NCBI GenBank assembly: GCA_913060865.1
Contig: CAJXTU010000001.1
Coordinates: 248,001-312,000 of the forward strand
Length of the DNA stretch: 64,000 bases
From: an uncultured Cycloclasticus sp.
Lineage (GTDB): Bacteria > Pseudomonadota > Gammaproteobacteria > Methylococcales > Cycloclasticaceae
Reading direction: 5' to 3'
Within the stretch, counting starts at the first letter, position 1, and each line of letters starts with the position of its first letter. A model generated the notes under the pieces. It had not been told where the DNA came from. It ran no database searches and saw only the letters and a program-made list of their open reading frames with translations. Made by a program: the position numbers and the translations under genes. Below are positions 54,387 to 62,835 of this stretch, piece after piece.

Positions 54387-55112
54387 ATGTATAAAGAAAC
54401 CAATAAACGTTCAATTGTAAAAGGGGTCACATGGCGGGTTGTTGCTACAACCACCACCATGATTATTGTCTATGTCTTTTTTGGCCGGCTTGATCTTGCT
54501 ATTGCAACGGGCCTGCTTGAAAGCGTTTTAAAAATTGGGCTTTTTTGGCTGCACGAAAAAGCTTGGTTTAAAGTGCGATGGGGTAAAAAAAGAATAGAAC
54601 CGTTTAACTTATGGTTTACCGGGCTACCGCTGAGTGGGAAAACAACGATAGCTGACAAGGTTTTTGAAGCCTTGGAACAACTACAAATTCCGATGGAACG
54701 CATTGACTCAAAGGATATTCGTGACCTGATTCCAGATATTGGATATGAAAGAGAGGATCGAAACCGCCACATGCACCGTATCGGGAACCTTATTTGCACC
54801 TTACAGAATAATTCAATTTCCACCGTTGCATCGTTTGTTTCTCCATACAAAGAGTCGCGTAAGGCCATCCGCGACATGGTGAAAAATAACATTGTTGTCT
54901 ATATTAAAGCGGATGTTGAAACGTGCAAAAGTCGTGACTATAAAGGCGCTTATGCAAAAGCATTAGCCGGTGAATTTAAGAACTTTCCAGGTGTTGATGG
55001 GGTTTATGAGGAGCCGCAGCGCGCTGAGCTTGTTATCGACACCGATACTACAAGCGTAGACGAGGCAGTGTCGACTATAGTTAAATACGTTAAGAAGAAT
55101 TACGTTAGATAG
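54387..55112 (+). CDS. DUF2061-APS kinase-like fusion, membrane anchored
   Basis: A 241-residue fusion. Residues 1-60 form a DUF2061 domain with two hydrophobic helices (RSIVKGVTWRVVATTTTMIIVYVFF and LAIATGLLESVLKIGLFWLHEKAW), and residues 70-241 form an APS-kinase-like domain. The P-loop GLPLSGKTT at 79-87 is intact, as are SFVSPYKESRKAIR and the KGAYAKALAGEFKNFPGVDGVYE segment. The substrate motif DGDNVR of true CysC is changed to DSKDIR at 107-112, so APS may not be its substrate. A canonical cysC follows 67 bp downstream, which argues for a separate role for this copy. Confidence 0.83.
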   Translation: MYKETNKRSIVKGVTWRVVATTTTMIIVYVFFGRLDLAIATGLLESVLKIGLFWLHEKAWFKVRWGKKRIEPFNLWFTGLPLSGKTTIADKVFEALEQLQIPMERIDSKDIRDLIPDIGYEREDRNRHMHRIGNLICTLQNNSISTVASFVSPYKESRKAIRDMVKNNIVVYIKADVETCKSRDYKGAYAKALAGEFKNFPGVDGVYEEPQRAELVIDTDTTSVDEAVSTIVKYVKKNYVR

Positions 55113-55179
55113 TGATTCTCAAATCACAGGCGCGATCCGCGCAATGAATAGTTTGGTAATGTAAAAGGAGTTTTTAATC

Positions 55180-55773
55180 ATGACGAGTAATACAGTCTGG
55201 CACGAGCACCATGTTAGCCAACAACAGCGAGCAATTCTAAAGCAACAAAAGCCCTGTATTTTATGGTTTACCGGCTTGAGTGGTAGTGGTAAATCGACCG
55301 TTGCAAATGCAGTAGAAAACATGCTGTTTGGTATGAAGAAGCACACGTATTTGCTCGATGGTGACAATGTTCGCCAGGGCTTAAATAAAGGGCTGAGTTT
55401 CAGTGAGGAAGACCGTATAGAAAACATTCGTCGGGTAGGCGAGGTCGCCAATCTATTTTGTGATGCAGGCTTAGTTGTTGTTACGGCGTTTATATCTCCG
55501 TTTGAGAAAGACAGAAAAATGGTTCGAAAAATGGCCATGTCAGGGCAATTTGTTGAAGTATTTATAGACGCGCCGCTAAGCGTCTGTGAGCAAAGAGATC
55601 CTAAGGGTTTATATAAAAAGGCACGAGCTGGAGAGATTAAAGATTTTACGGGTATAGATTCGCCTTACGAAGTGCCTGTTAACCCAGAGCTGCATATCGT
55701 CAATGACGGCATCAGTATCGAAGAAGCGGCAACACAAGTCGTGGATTATCTTAAGCGACACGCCTACATCTAA
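55180..55773 (+). CDS. cysC: adenylylsulfate (APS) kinase
   Basis: Phosphorylates APS to PAPS, the sulfate donor for sulfotransferases and the substrate for assimilatory reduction. The 197-residue protein has the P-loop GLSGSGKST at 32-40, DGDNVR at 60-65, the EDRIENIRRVGEVANLF helix, FISPFEKDRK and KGLYKKARAGEIKDFTGIDSPYE. All canonical elements are intact. A ribosome site AAAGGAG lies before the ATG. cysQ begins two bases after its stop. Confidence 0.96.
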   Translation: MTSNTVWHEHHVSQQQRAILKQQKPCILWFTGLSGSGKSTVANAVENMLFGMKKHTYLLDGDNVRQGLNKGLSFSEEDRIENIRRVGEVANLFCDAGLVVVTAFISPFEKDRKMVRKMAMSGQFVEVFIDAPLSVCEQRDPKGLYKKARAGEIKDFTGIDSPYEVPVNPELHIVNDGISIEEAATQVVDYLKRHAYI

Positions 55774-55774
55774 T

Positions 55775-56563
55775 ATGTTAAATAAAATAGACGTACAAGA
55801 CGTTGTAGCACTGGCAAGAAAAGCCGGTGAAGCTATTATGGCGATTTACCGAAAAGACTTTAAAGTTGAATTTAAGGCCGATGAATCACCATTAACAGAG
55901 GCAGATAAAGCAGCGCATAATATTATTGAACAAGGCTTAAAGGAGCTGGATCAAAAGAATGGTGCCGCGATACCCATCATGTCAGAAGAGGGAAAAAACA
56001 TCCCTTACGAAGACAGAAAGAACTGGGACTATTTTTGGATGGTAGACCCTGTTGATGGCACCAAAGAATTCATCAAAAAGAATGGAGAGTTTACCGTCAA
56101 TATTGCATTGATTCACAATGGATCGCCGGTACTGGGTGTGGTGTACGCACCCGCACTTGGTCAAGTGTATTGGGCTAAACAAGGCGAGGGTGCTTTTAAA
56201 GATGGGCAGGCTCTACCGTTACAGAGCGAAGCTCAACGAGAGAATTTTAAAATAGTAGCGAGCCGTTCGCACATGTCTGACGAGACTCGAGAATTTATCG
56301 AGAACATTGAAACGGATAAAACGAAAGAGTTAGTTTCGATAGGTAGTTCTTTGAAAATTTGCTTGGTCGCAGAAGGTGAAGCGGATATTTATCCTAGATT
56401 AGGCCCGACAATGGAATGGGACACAGCCGCAGCCCACGCAGTTTTATTAGAGGCGGGGATGGCTATAAAAGCGTATAAAAATGGAACGGTACTCAGTCAG
56501 TTAACATACAATAAACATAGTTTATTGAACCCGTTTTTTATCGTAGCAGCATTTTCCAATTAA
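55775..56563 (+). CDS. cysQ: 3'(2'),5'-bisphosphate nucleotidase CysQ
   Basis: Breaks down 3'-phosphoadenosine 5'-phosphate (PAP), the by-product of every sulfotransferase reaction. Start set at the ATG just after the cysC stop (MLNKIDVQDVV), giving 262 residues; an earlier in-frame start lies inside cysC. Magnesium-site elements are SPLTEADKAAH, MSEEGKNIP, the MVDPVDGTKEF motif near 90 and MEWDTAAAHAVLLEAG near the end. Its position between the PAPS kinase and a sulfotransferase cluster fits a role in clearing PAP. Confidence 0.94.
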   Translation: MLNKIDVQDVVALARKAGEAIMAIYRKDFKVEFKADESPLTEADKAAHNIIEQGLKELDQKNGAAIPIMSEEGKNIPYEDRKNWDYFWMVDPVDGTKEFIKKNGEFTVNIALIHNGSPVLGVVYAPALGQVYWAKQGEGAFKDGQALPLQSEAQRENFKIVASRSHMSDETREFIENIETDKTKELVSIGSSLKICLVAEGEADIYPRLGPTMEWDTAAAHAVLLEAGMAIKAYKNGTVLSQLTYNKHSLLNPFFIVAAFSN

Positions 56564-56573
56564 GGTTAGCCCT

Positions 56574-56882
56574 ATGTCGTACTACAAGCATCACATCTTT
56601 TTTTGTACCAATCAACGCACAGACGGTCGTGCAAGTTGCCAAGACCATAATGCACAAGAAATGCGGGACTATCTTAAAAAGCGTGTTAAAGAAGCAGGGT
56701 TAGCTGGCCCCGGCGGCATTAGGATTAATAACGCCGGTTGTTTAGACCGTTGTGGACAAGGGCCGGTTTTGGTGGTTTACCCTGAAGAGACGTGGTATCA
56801 ATATAATAGTAAAGAAGATGTAGACGAAATACTTGAGCAGCATATTAAAAGTAATCAGCGGTTATCAAGACTATTAATATAA
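56574..56882 (+). CDS. thioredoxin-like [2Fe-2S] ferredoxin
   Basis: A 102-residue protein related to the 2Fe-2S thioredoxin-like ferredoxins (Shethna type). It starts KHHIFFCTNQR with Cys11, then Cys22 in RASCQD, and Cys56 and Cys60 in NAGCLDRCGQGP, four candidate cluster ligands. The GPVLVVYPEETWYQY segment is typical. It follows cysQ by 10 bp and is likely cotranscribed; its electron partner is unknown. Confidence 0.85.
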   Translation: MSYYKHHIFFCTNQRTDGRASCQDHNAQEMRDYLKKRVKEAGLAGPGGIRINNAGCLDRCGQGPVLVVYPEETWYQYNSKEDVDEILEQHIKSNQRLSRLLI

Positions 56883-57095
56883 ATAGTTACATTTTCTACG
56901 GCATATTTGCCGAAATATGTTCGTGTGGTGTTAGCAACAGATTGCGATGCGTTTGATTATTAATGGTAGATCTGTTCAGTTGCAGGTTGGTACGCATGGG
57001 TGTTACCGCTTGCTGAATGGTACAATAGGCGTTTTTCATTTAGCTGTAGCTGCAGTAACCGGTGCGGCCCTCTTCAATGTTGATTTAGTTTTTAT

Positions 57096-57908
57096 ATGAA
57101 TGCTCAACTACCTAAAAACACACTTCAGAAACTAAATGAAGGGAAAGTTTTTTTCTTCAAATTTTCAAGGTTTTTGCTAACGTTAGATTTTAAGGGTTTC
57201 AGTTTAGGCGTTATGTCTAGACTGTTAGTGCAAGTGTTGACTCTCGTGGCGGCGCTGCTTCCGATAAAGATACTGTTGTTTCTTGCGCCTAATAGGCCCA
57301 TGCCAGATATCCTGGCCGAATTCTTTGATAGTAAAGGGCAGCTTGTGATTGCCTTATGTGTGCTTATGTTCGTGTTTATGTTTCTGGCTTACTTTTTTTC
57401 AAAGTTAGCAACCAAAATTTCTGACGTAAAAGTGAATAAGATCGTTGCTAGATTAAAAACTGTATCCATCAAATCGAAAACAAAAAGGATAAAGAAGAGT
57501 GTTGATGCTTGCCTGTTAATTAGCTCATCAGGCTTGTTTGTCATGTGTTGTGTGGCATTGGAGTTTTTTGTCTATAGAGACCTCTTATTTATTTTAATGG
57601 CTGCTTTATTCATTTCTTTTATGGTGTTTTTGGCTGAAAAAAATGGCAGGTTTGATGCGTTGAAAACGATGAAGATTCCCCTTTATAAGTTATTCGGCAA
57701 CATTGCAAAAAGCATATTTATAATGGCGTTTTTATTCATAGTTTATGATGTACTTATTAACGAGGTAGGCCGTAGCTTTATTGAGCTTATCGTAGGGTTA
57801 ATTTTGATAAGGCAGTCTAGTATGCTGATTGCCATGATATGTTCCACATTTACTGAGCTTGATAAGGAGAAGCAGTTGATGGAGGAATTACTGGGGGATG
57901 TTAAATGA
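57096..57908 (+). CDS. polytopic membrane protein of unknown function in the sulfotransferase cluster
   Basis: A 270-residue protein with about six hydrophobic segments (roughly 36-60, 80-105, 145-162, 163-182, 205-222 and 228-250). I recognise no enzyme motif. The spacing of helix pairs vaguely recalls the transmembrane half of an ABC exporter, but there is no nucleotide-binding domain. The downstream sulfotransferase start overlaps its stop (ATGA), so the two are translationally coupled and may act together at the membrane. The sequence is AT-rich like the genes that follow. Confidence 0.6.
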   Translation: MNAQLPKNTLQKLNEGKVFFFKFSRFLLTLDFKGFSLGVMSRLLVQVLTLVAALLPIKILLFLAPNRPMPDILAEFFDSKGQLVIALCVLMFVFMFLAYFFSKLATKISDVKVNKIVARLKTVSIKSKTKRIKKSVDACLLISSSGLFVMCCVALEFFVYRDLLFILMAALFISFMVFLAEKNGRFDALKTMKIPLYKLFGNIAKSIFIMAFLFIVYDVLINEVGRSFIELIVGLILIRQSSMLIAMICSTFTELDKEKQLMEELLGDVK

Positions 57909-58579
57909 AAGGATATGTTTCAAAAAACGGGAAAATGGGGTATAGAGATTTCCCCAAAGTGGCGTGTACAACGATTAAGCTTGCTCTTTATGAAATGGAA
58001 GAGGAGGAAGAGTTTTCGTCACATGAGCATGGGTTTCATATTCATCAATATGTTACCAGAAGAAAGACGTCGACAATGGATCAGTGCGAAAGGCGGTTTG
58101 TTGTGCTTAGAGACCCTGTAAAACGCTTTTTGTCGGCCTATGGAAATAGGGTTACTTTTTATGAGGAGCTAAGCAAAGAAAAAGTCCCGAAGGGGCTTCA
58201 CCATTTAATGCCTCATTTTAACCCTACTCTTGATCAGTTTATAGAGAACCTTGATGCGTATTTAAATCAAAAGGCTATTTATCATCACACGCGACCAATC
58301 AGCGACTTTATGGAAGGTGAGAGCCTGAGTTATTTTTCGGATATTTATAAGTTTGAAGAACTAGCTAACCTCGAAACAGAGTTTTGTAGCTTATTTGGAA
58401 GTAGTGTTTCATTTAAGCTTACACAAACAGGGGGAAAGAAATTTTTCTTGAACGACCTAAGCAAAAGCCAGATGGTTAAATTGATTGGATACTATGAGCA
58501 AGATTATAAGCTACTGCAAGGTTATTATTCTGAGGGGGCAATATGGCATGAGTGGGAAGAAGCGAATAACAGCTCATAA
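57905..58579 (+). CDS. sulfotransferase (family 2, carbohydrate type)
   Basis: Transfers sulfate from PAPS, probably to a sugar. The 224-residue protein has the 5'-phosphosulfate loop RDFPKVACTTIK at 14-25, the usual PKVACT form of family-2 carbohydrate sulfotransferases, and the 3'-phosphate motif VVLRDPVKRFLSAY at 66-79. A catalytic His could be among His40, His42 and His45. It has no signal peptide or membrane segment, so it should act in the cytoplasm where PAPS is made. It overlaps the membrane-protein gene by four bases and is followed by a glycosyltransferase. Confidence 0.82.
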   Translation: MKGYVSKNGKMGYRDFPKVACTTIKLALYEMEEEEEFSSHEHGFHIHQYVTRRKTSTMDQCERRFVVLRDPVKRFLSAYGNRVTFYEELSKEKVPKGLHHLMPHFNPTLDQFIENLDAYLNQKAIYHHTRPISDFMEGESLSYFSDIYKFEELANLETEFCSLFGSSVSFKLTQTGGKKFFLNDLSKSQMVKLIGYYEQDYKLLQGYYSEGAIWHEWEEANNSS

Positions 58580-58600
58580 TTAATAGAGGGTTAAAAATTA

Positions 58601-59674
58601 GTGTCTGAGATAAAGATTAGTGAGGCCTTGAATGCTCCGATGATTTCAGTATTGTTGCCAGCCTATAATGCTGAAGTTTCGATATGCCAAGCCATAAATA
58701 GTATCCTTTCGCAAACGTATAGTGATTTTGAATTAATAATAATTGATGATGGTTCGACAGACAAAACAGCAGAAATTGTAACGGCTAATTACGACGACTC
58801 CAGAATAAAGTTTGTTTCTTTGGTGAAAAATCTCGGAATAGTCAACGCGTTAAACACGGCTATTTCAATATCAAGTGGTAACTATATTGCAAGAATGGAT
58901 GCTGATGATGTTTCTCGGCCAGAACGTTTTTTGCGCCAAATTGAGTTCTTAGAGGTGAATCCTGACCATGTCGCATGTGGGACAGCGGTAACTATTTTTA
59001 ATGATAATACTTCTTATGATGTGGTGTATCCTCACGCACACGGTCAAATAATGGCTGCTTTACAGTTGTTTCATAGAAGTGTCTGTCATCCAAGTGTGAT
59101 GATGCGATCTGCGGTAATTCATAAACATAATATTCGGTACTCTAGCGAATACCCGCATGCTGAAGATTATGCTCTTTGGAAGGAACTTTCAAACTATGGT
59201 AAGTTGTTCAACCTTAATGACAGTCATCTTTTATATCGTTATCACGAGGAACAAATTTCTTCAAAATATTATAAAACCCAGATAACGAGCAGTAGGAAGT
59301 TACTTGAAGCATTTCTTAAGGCGTTTTTAGAAAAAGGTCATCTGAATTTTGAAAGGAGTGTTTATATCAACTTCTTAGTTCAGGAAGGTAATGCTGATCA
59401 TATCGCTTTATCCCATTATGAGGCCAAGCACGTTTACGAAGACCTACTTGTGTACGTTAAACAAAGCGCTGATATTGACGTAGTCTTTGCAAGAAAAATA
59501 TTACTCTCCAAGTATTGTTTAGCGGGTTTACACTATCATCATTCGTTTTTTAATAAAATTAAAGCGTGTCTCCATGGTTTGTTTTCAAGCCCTTATCTGA
59601 TGGTGCAGATCTTTAAAGAAAATTATCGCCACTTTTATTTTAAAAAAATAAATGGCTTTTTTAAAAGGCTCTGA
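58601..59674 (+). CDS. glycosyltransferase family 2
   Basis: GT-A fold sugar transferase of 357 residues. It opens MISVLLPAYNAEVSICQAINSILSQTYSDFELIIIDDGSTD and has the metal-binding MDADD near residue 99 followed by RPERF, plus a downstream EDYALWKEL segment that fits the acceptor/catalytic region. The start is GTG; the AGAGGG upstream is a reasonable ribosome site. It lies between two sulfotransferases, so it probably helps build the sulfated glycan. Sugar donor and linkage cannot be read. Confidence 0.88.
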   Translation: MSEIKISEALNAPMISVLLPAYNAEVSICQAINSILSQTYSDFELIIIDDGSTDKTAEIVTANYDDSRIKFVSLVKNLGIVNALNTAISISSGNYIARMDADDVSRPERFLRQIEFLEVNPDHVACGTAVTIFNDNTSYDVVYPHAHGQIMAALQLFHRSVCHPSVMMRSAVIHKHNIRYSSEYPHAEDYALWKELSNYGKLFNLNDSHLLYRYHEEQISSKYYKTQITSSRKLLEAFLKAFLEKGHLNFERSVYINFLVQEGNADHIALSHYEAKHVYEDLLVYVKQSADIDVVFARKILLSKYCLAGLHYHHSFFNKIKACLHGLFSSPYLMVQIFKENYRHFYFKKINGFFKRL

Positions 59675-59708
59675 ACGTTAAAGGGCGCAATACTGGTTAG
59701 AGGTTTTA

Positions 59709-60542
59709 ATGAAATTACATTTGCATTTAGGGGCGCATAAGACGGGAACAACACATTTCCAGGAAGTGTTAAAAGTTAACAGTGGTTTGTATGATAGTAG
59801 AGTTAGTTACATCGAGATGGAAGAGTTTCGGCGTAATCTGCAATGGAAAAATGACTGGGTAGATTTTGCATCTTGCGGCCCGTATTTGGATAAAATTAAG
59901 GGTTCGAACTCTACGTTGCTCATCTCAGAAGAGAACTTGACGGGCGAAACTAAGGATATATATAGAGACTTATTTCTATATTCGAACTTAGAAAAAAGGG
60001 TGGGTAGTTTTAGGAAATTTACAGAAGATTTTGGGGATATTGAGGTGTGGTTCAGTATACGAAGTATGGATGGTTTTTTGCCGTCAATTTACTGTGAATC
60101 ATTAAGGCACTGGAAGTATAAGAAATTTAACAAGGTATATGGAAATAATCTCAATCAAAGTTGGCTACCAGTTATTAAGCGTATTCGCCATATTTTTCCA
60201 AAGGCAAGAATTAACGTAATTCGGTATGAAAATTATATGATGGTGCTTCCAGAAGTAGTAAATAGAATTTTTGGTGATAATGAACAATGGGATTATCTAA
60301 AGGAAGAAAGGCCAAGGGCCTCAATGAACCACTATGCGTGCGGCCTAATGTCGAATATAGGGCCATATATTCCAGCCAGTATATCGCCTCGGTTGCTACA
60401 AGGGTTGTCGAACTTTCTAGATGACTTTGGAGTAGGGCATAAATTTTCCCCATTTAATAAAAAACAAATAGATGATTTTTCGAATCTCTACAAAAAAGAC
60501 ATAAACGCAATAAAGCAATTAGAGCAAGTATTCGTTTATTAG
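59709..60542 (+). CDS. sulfotransferase-like protein
   Basis: A 277-residue PAPS-binding protein. Residues 3-15 (LHLHLGAHKTGTT) form the 5'-phosphosulfate loop of the sulfotransferase superfamily, and VWFSIRSMDGFLPSIYCESLR at about 117-137 occupies the 3'-phosphate site, with Arg and Ser present. The remainder is variable, as usual for substrate domains. No membrane segment is seen. It shares the loop pattern with the broken gene at 62587 (LHIRTEKTGTM), suggesting related genes in this locus. Confidence 0.76.
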   Translation: MKLHLHLGAHKTGTTHFQEVLKVNSGLYDSRVSYIEMEEFRRNLQWKNDWVDFASCGPYLDKIKGSNSTLLISEENLTGETKDIYRDLFLYSNLEKRVGSFRKFTEDFGDIEVWFSIRSMDGFLPSIYCESLRHWKYKKFNKVYGNNLNQSWLPVIKRIRHIFPKARINVIRYENYMMVLPEVVNRIFGDNEQWDYLKEERPRASMNHYACGLMSNIGPYIPASISPRLLQGLSNFLDDFGVGHKFSPFNKKQIDDFSNLYKKDINAIKQLEQVFVY

Positions 60543-60567
60543 GCAATAAATTGAAAAGGAAGGATGT

Positions 60568-62535
60568 ATGAGTGGGGTTAAAGTTAGTGTTGTTATACCG
60601 GTGCATAATACTCAGCAGTACCTAAAACAGTGTTTAGAGTCTGTATTGACGCAAACCTTGGATGATATTGAGATTATTATTGTTAATGATTGTTCGCCTG
60701 ATGGGTCCGCTGACATTATAGATAGTTATGTTGCAAACGATGTGCGTGTTACCTGTGTAACTCATGATGTAAATAAAGGGTTACCAGCGGCACGTAATAC
60801 CGGCGTCTTAGCTGCACAAGGCCAGTATTTAATTCATTTAGATAGTGACGATTATTGGCGCGATGAAACTATGTTGCAGACGCTTTATCAAACGGCAGAA
60901 ATTGATGGTTGCGATATCTTAAGGTTTAATGGGTTGCATGATATTGAGGGTGAGCACTCTCAACTAATTATTGGTCCCGTGGATATAATTAACGGAACAT
61001 TTGCAGATAATGAGCAATTTTGGAATTACAGATCTATTTTTTTGTATTTTTTGAGAAAGAGTTTTTTAGATGAGTATGATCTGAAGTTTATGCCGGGTCT
61101 GAACTTAGGGGAGGACGCGATATTTATTTCTTCGGCTTTACCACATGCAAAGAGAATTTCATCTATATCGGATCCATTCTACGCCTATCGAGTAGATAAC
61201 TTAAGCTTAATGCGTAAGCAGTGGTCACTTGATAATTTCATGCAAGAAGAAAAAGCGGCGCGCATCGTCTCAAAAAACATCATGTGCGTAGAAGGTGCTT
61301 ATAGAAAATATTGGTCTTATCGATTAAGTCATTATTGGAGTACTAAATTGATGGCACGAACTATTGAAGAGCTAGATGCCATAGAGAGGAAGAAGCTCTT
61401 AGAGTTTGTGATAGAAACAGTCGGTGATTTGGATACCGTTGATTTGGAGAAAAATGCACAGATGAGCCCTGTTGGGAAAAAGGTGCTGAGCTTGTTGTTA
61501 GCAAAAGACCTTGCCAGCCTAGAAGAGTATTTAAGTCAGTTGGCTATATCGCCTCCGTCCATCACTGCTCGCAAGATAATGAGATATTATTACGGCGTTA
61601 AATGGAGAGTTAAATATTTTTCAAAAATTGGCTATAAAAAGGCTATACAAATCGGTGGTAAAGTAACGGGAAGGCTTGGTATTAGACGAAGAATAGCTTA
61701 CTTTCGCATGCAAGATAGGGCATTTAATAACCTTGAGGGACGTGTTGATTACAACTTTACTTTAATAAAAAAAGGCAAGCCTCGTGGAGCTAGTGCCATG
61801 TTAAGGGTGAAAAATGAAGAAATAAATATCATTAACTGCTTGGAGTCAATCATCGAGTGTTTCGATGAAATTATAGTGATTGATAATGGAAGTACCGATG
61901 GGACGGCAGCGTTAGTTAGTGACTTTAAGTCTAGTCACCCTTTGGGTTCAAGGGTCGGTTTACACTCATACCCTTTTGAAGTGGCAAGGTGTGGCGCGGA
62001 TCATCAGGCTACAGAAGAGAGTTCATTAAGCAATCTAGCGTATTATTATAATTGGTGCATGAGCCGCTGCCAATATAGCCTGATTTGTAAGTGGGATGCC
62101 GATATGCTGCTAAGTTCCAAGATGGAAAACAGGGAGATATTCAAACGTTTTATTTTAAGCGTGGCTAAGTCAATAAGTTTATGTACGGGAAGCATCCCAG
62201 TGCAAACTGTATATATTGATGATGCTGATAACAAGTTCATATCGAAAAATGAGGTGCACGAAGAAGTGAGGTTTTTCCCAAACATACCTGCGGTTTATTT
62301 TGTAAAAGCTTGGAATTGGGAGGTTTTGAAAATGACATTCCCAATTCGTAATAAGGTTTTAAAGAAAGTTGTGGTGTATGAAATGAAGGATGTTAAACAA
62401 GATGAGTTTTCACATTGGTCTAGTGAAAATTATACAGATGAAAGGAAAATAAAAGAGTTCAGAAACTTTATGCATGTAAAGAAAAGGATGCATTTACATG
62501 CCCCTGCCAAATTTGTAAGCACAGACAGGCTTTAA
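60568..62535 (+). CDS. two-domain glycosyltransferase family 2 protein
   Basis: A 655-residue protein with two GT-A domains. The first (about 1-300) has VSVVIPVHNTQQYLKQCLESVL, VNDCSPDGS and the DXD-like LDSDDYW at 91-97. The second (from about 410) begins RGASAMLRVKNEEINIINCLESI, with DNGSTDGT and KWDAD at about 508-512. Two domains could add two sugars in turn or alternate residues, as in some glycan polymerases, but that is inference. A linker of about 100 residues joins them. It sits between sulfotransferase genes. Confidence 0.87.
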   Translation: MSGVKVSVVIPVHNTQQYLKQCLESVLTQTLDDIEIIIVNDCSPDGSADIIDSYVANDVRVTCVTHDVNKGLPAARNTGVLAAQGQYLIHLDSDDYWRDETMLQTLYQTAEIDGCDILRFNGLHDIEGEHSQLIIGPVDIINGTFADNEQFWNYRSIFLYFLRKSFLDEYDLKFMPGLNLGEDAIFISSALPHAKRISSISDPFYAYRVDNLSLMRKQWSLDNFMQEEKAARIVSKNIMCVEGAYRKYWSYRLSHYWSTKLMARTIEELDAIERKKLLEFVIETVGDLDTVDLEKNAQMSPVGKKVLSLLLAKDLASLEEYLSQLAISPPSITARKIMRYYYGVKWRVKYFSKIGYKKAIQIGGKVTGRLGIRRRIAYFRMQDRAFNNLEGRVDYNFTLIKKGKPRGASAMLRVKNEEINIINCLESIIECFDEIIVIDNGSTDGTAALVSDFKSSHPLGSRVGLHSYPFEVARCGADHQATEESSLSNLAYYYNWCMSRCQYSLICKWDADMLLSSKMENREIFKRFILSVAKSISLCTGSIPVQTVYIDDADNKFISKNEVHEEVRFFPNIPAVYFVKAWNWEVLKMTFPIRNKVLKKVVVYEMKDVKQDEFSHWSSENYTDERKIKEFRNFMHVKKRMHLHAPAKFVSTDRL

Positions 62536-62586
62536 ATTTTATTTAATTATAACTTTGCACATAAATTGTGTGTTGTAGGATTTTAA

Positions 62587-62777
62587 ATGAGAAAACTATA
62601 TCTTCATATTAGGACAGAAAAGACGGGCACAATGTCTGTACAGGTTTTTTGAATAAAAACAGAGGAGAATTGACTAATAAAGGCTTTCAACCTTTTAAGG
62701 TGGGGTGGTCTAAAGAACCAACAGGTAATATAAGCATATTGCATGTGACCAGTGCAGAGTATGTAAAGAGACTGTGA
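62587..62777 (+). pseudogene. frameshifted, truncated sulfotransferase
   Basis: An ATG frame begins MRKLYLHIRTEKTGTMSVQ, a sulfotransferase 5'-phosphosulfate loop, and stops after 21 codons at a TGA following a run of six T (62645-62650). Adding one T would join it to FLNKNRGELTNKGFQPFKVGW and onward for about 43 codons, a typical continuation, until another stop at 62775-62777. No 3'-phosphate motif follows. A single-base deletion in the T run plus loss of the rest explains it. Confidence 0.75.
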
Positions 62778-62835
62778 AGTTTCTTAGAAATGATTTTTTA
62801 CACCTGAGGCGTAATCATTAACAATGGGAGGGTAA

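Noticed and set aside
56895-56925. Terminator after the 2Fe-2S gene (CGGCATATTTGCCG stem)
   Set aside because: The stem is only five base pairs and no T run follows.
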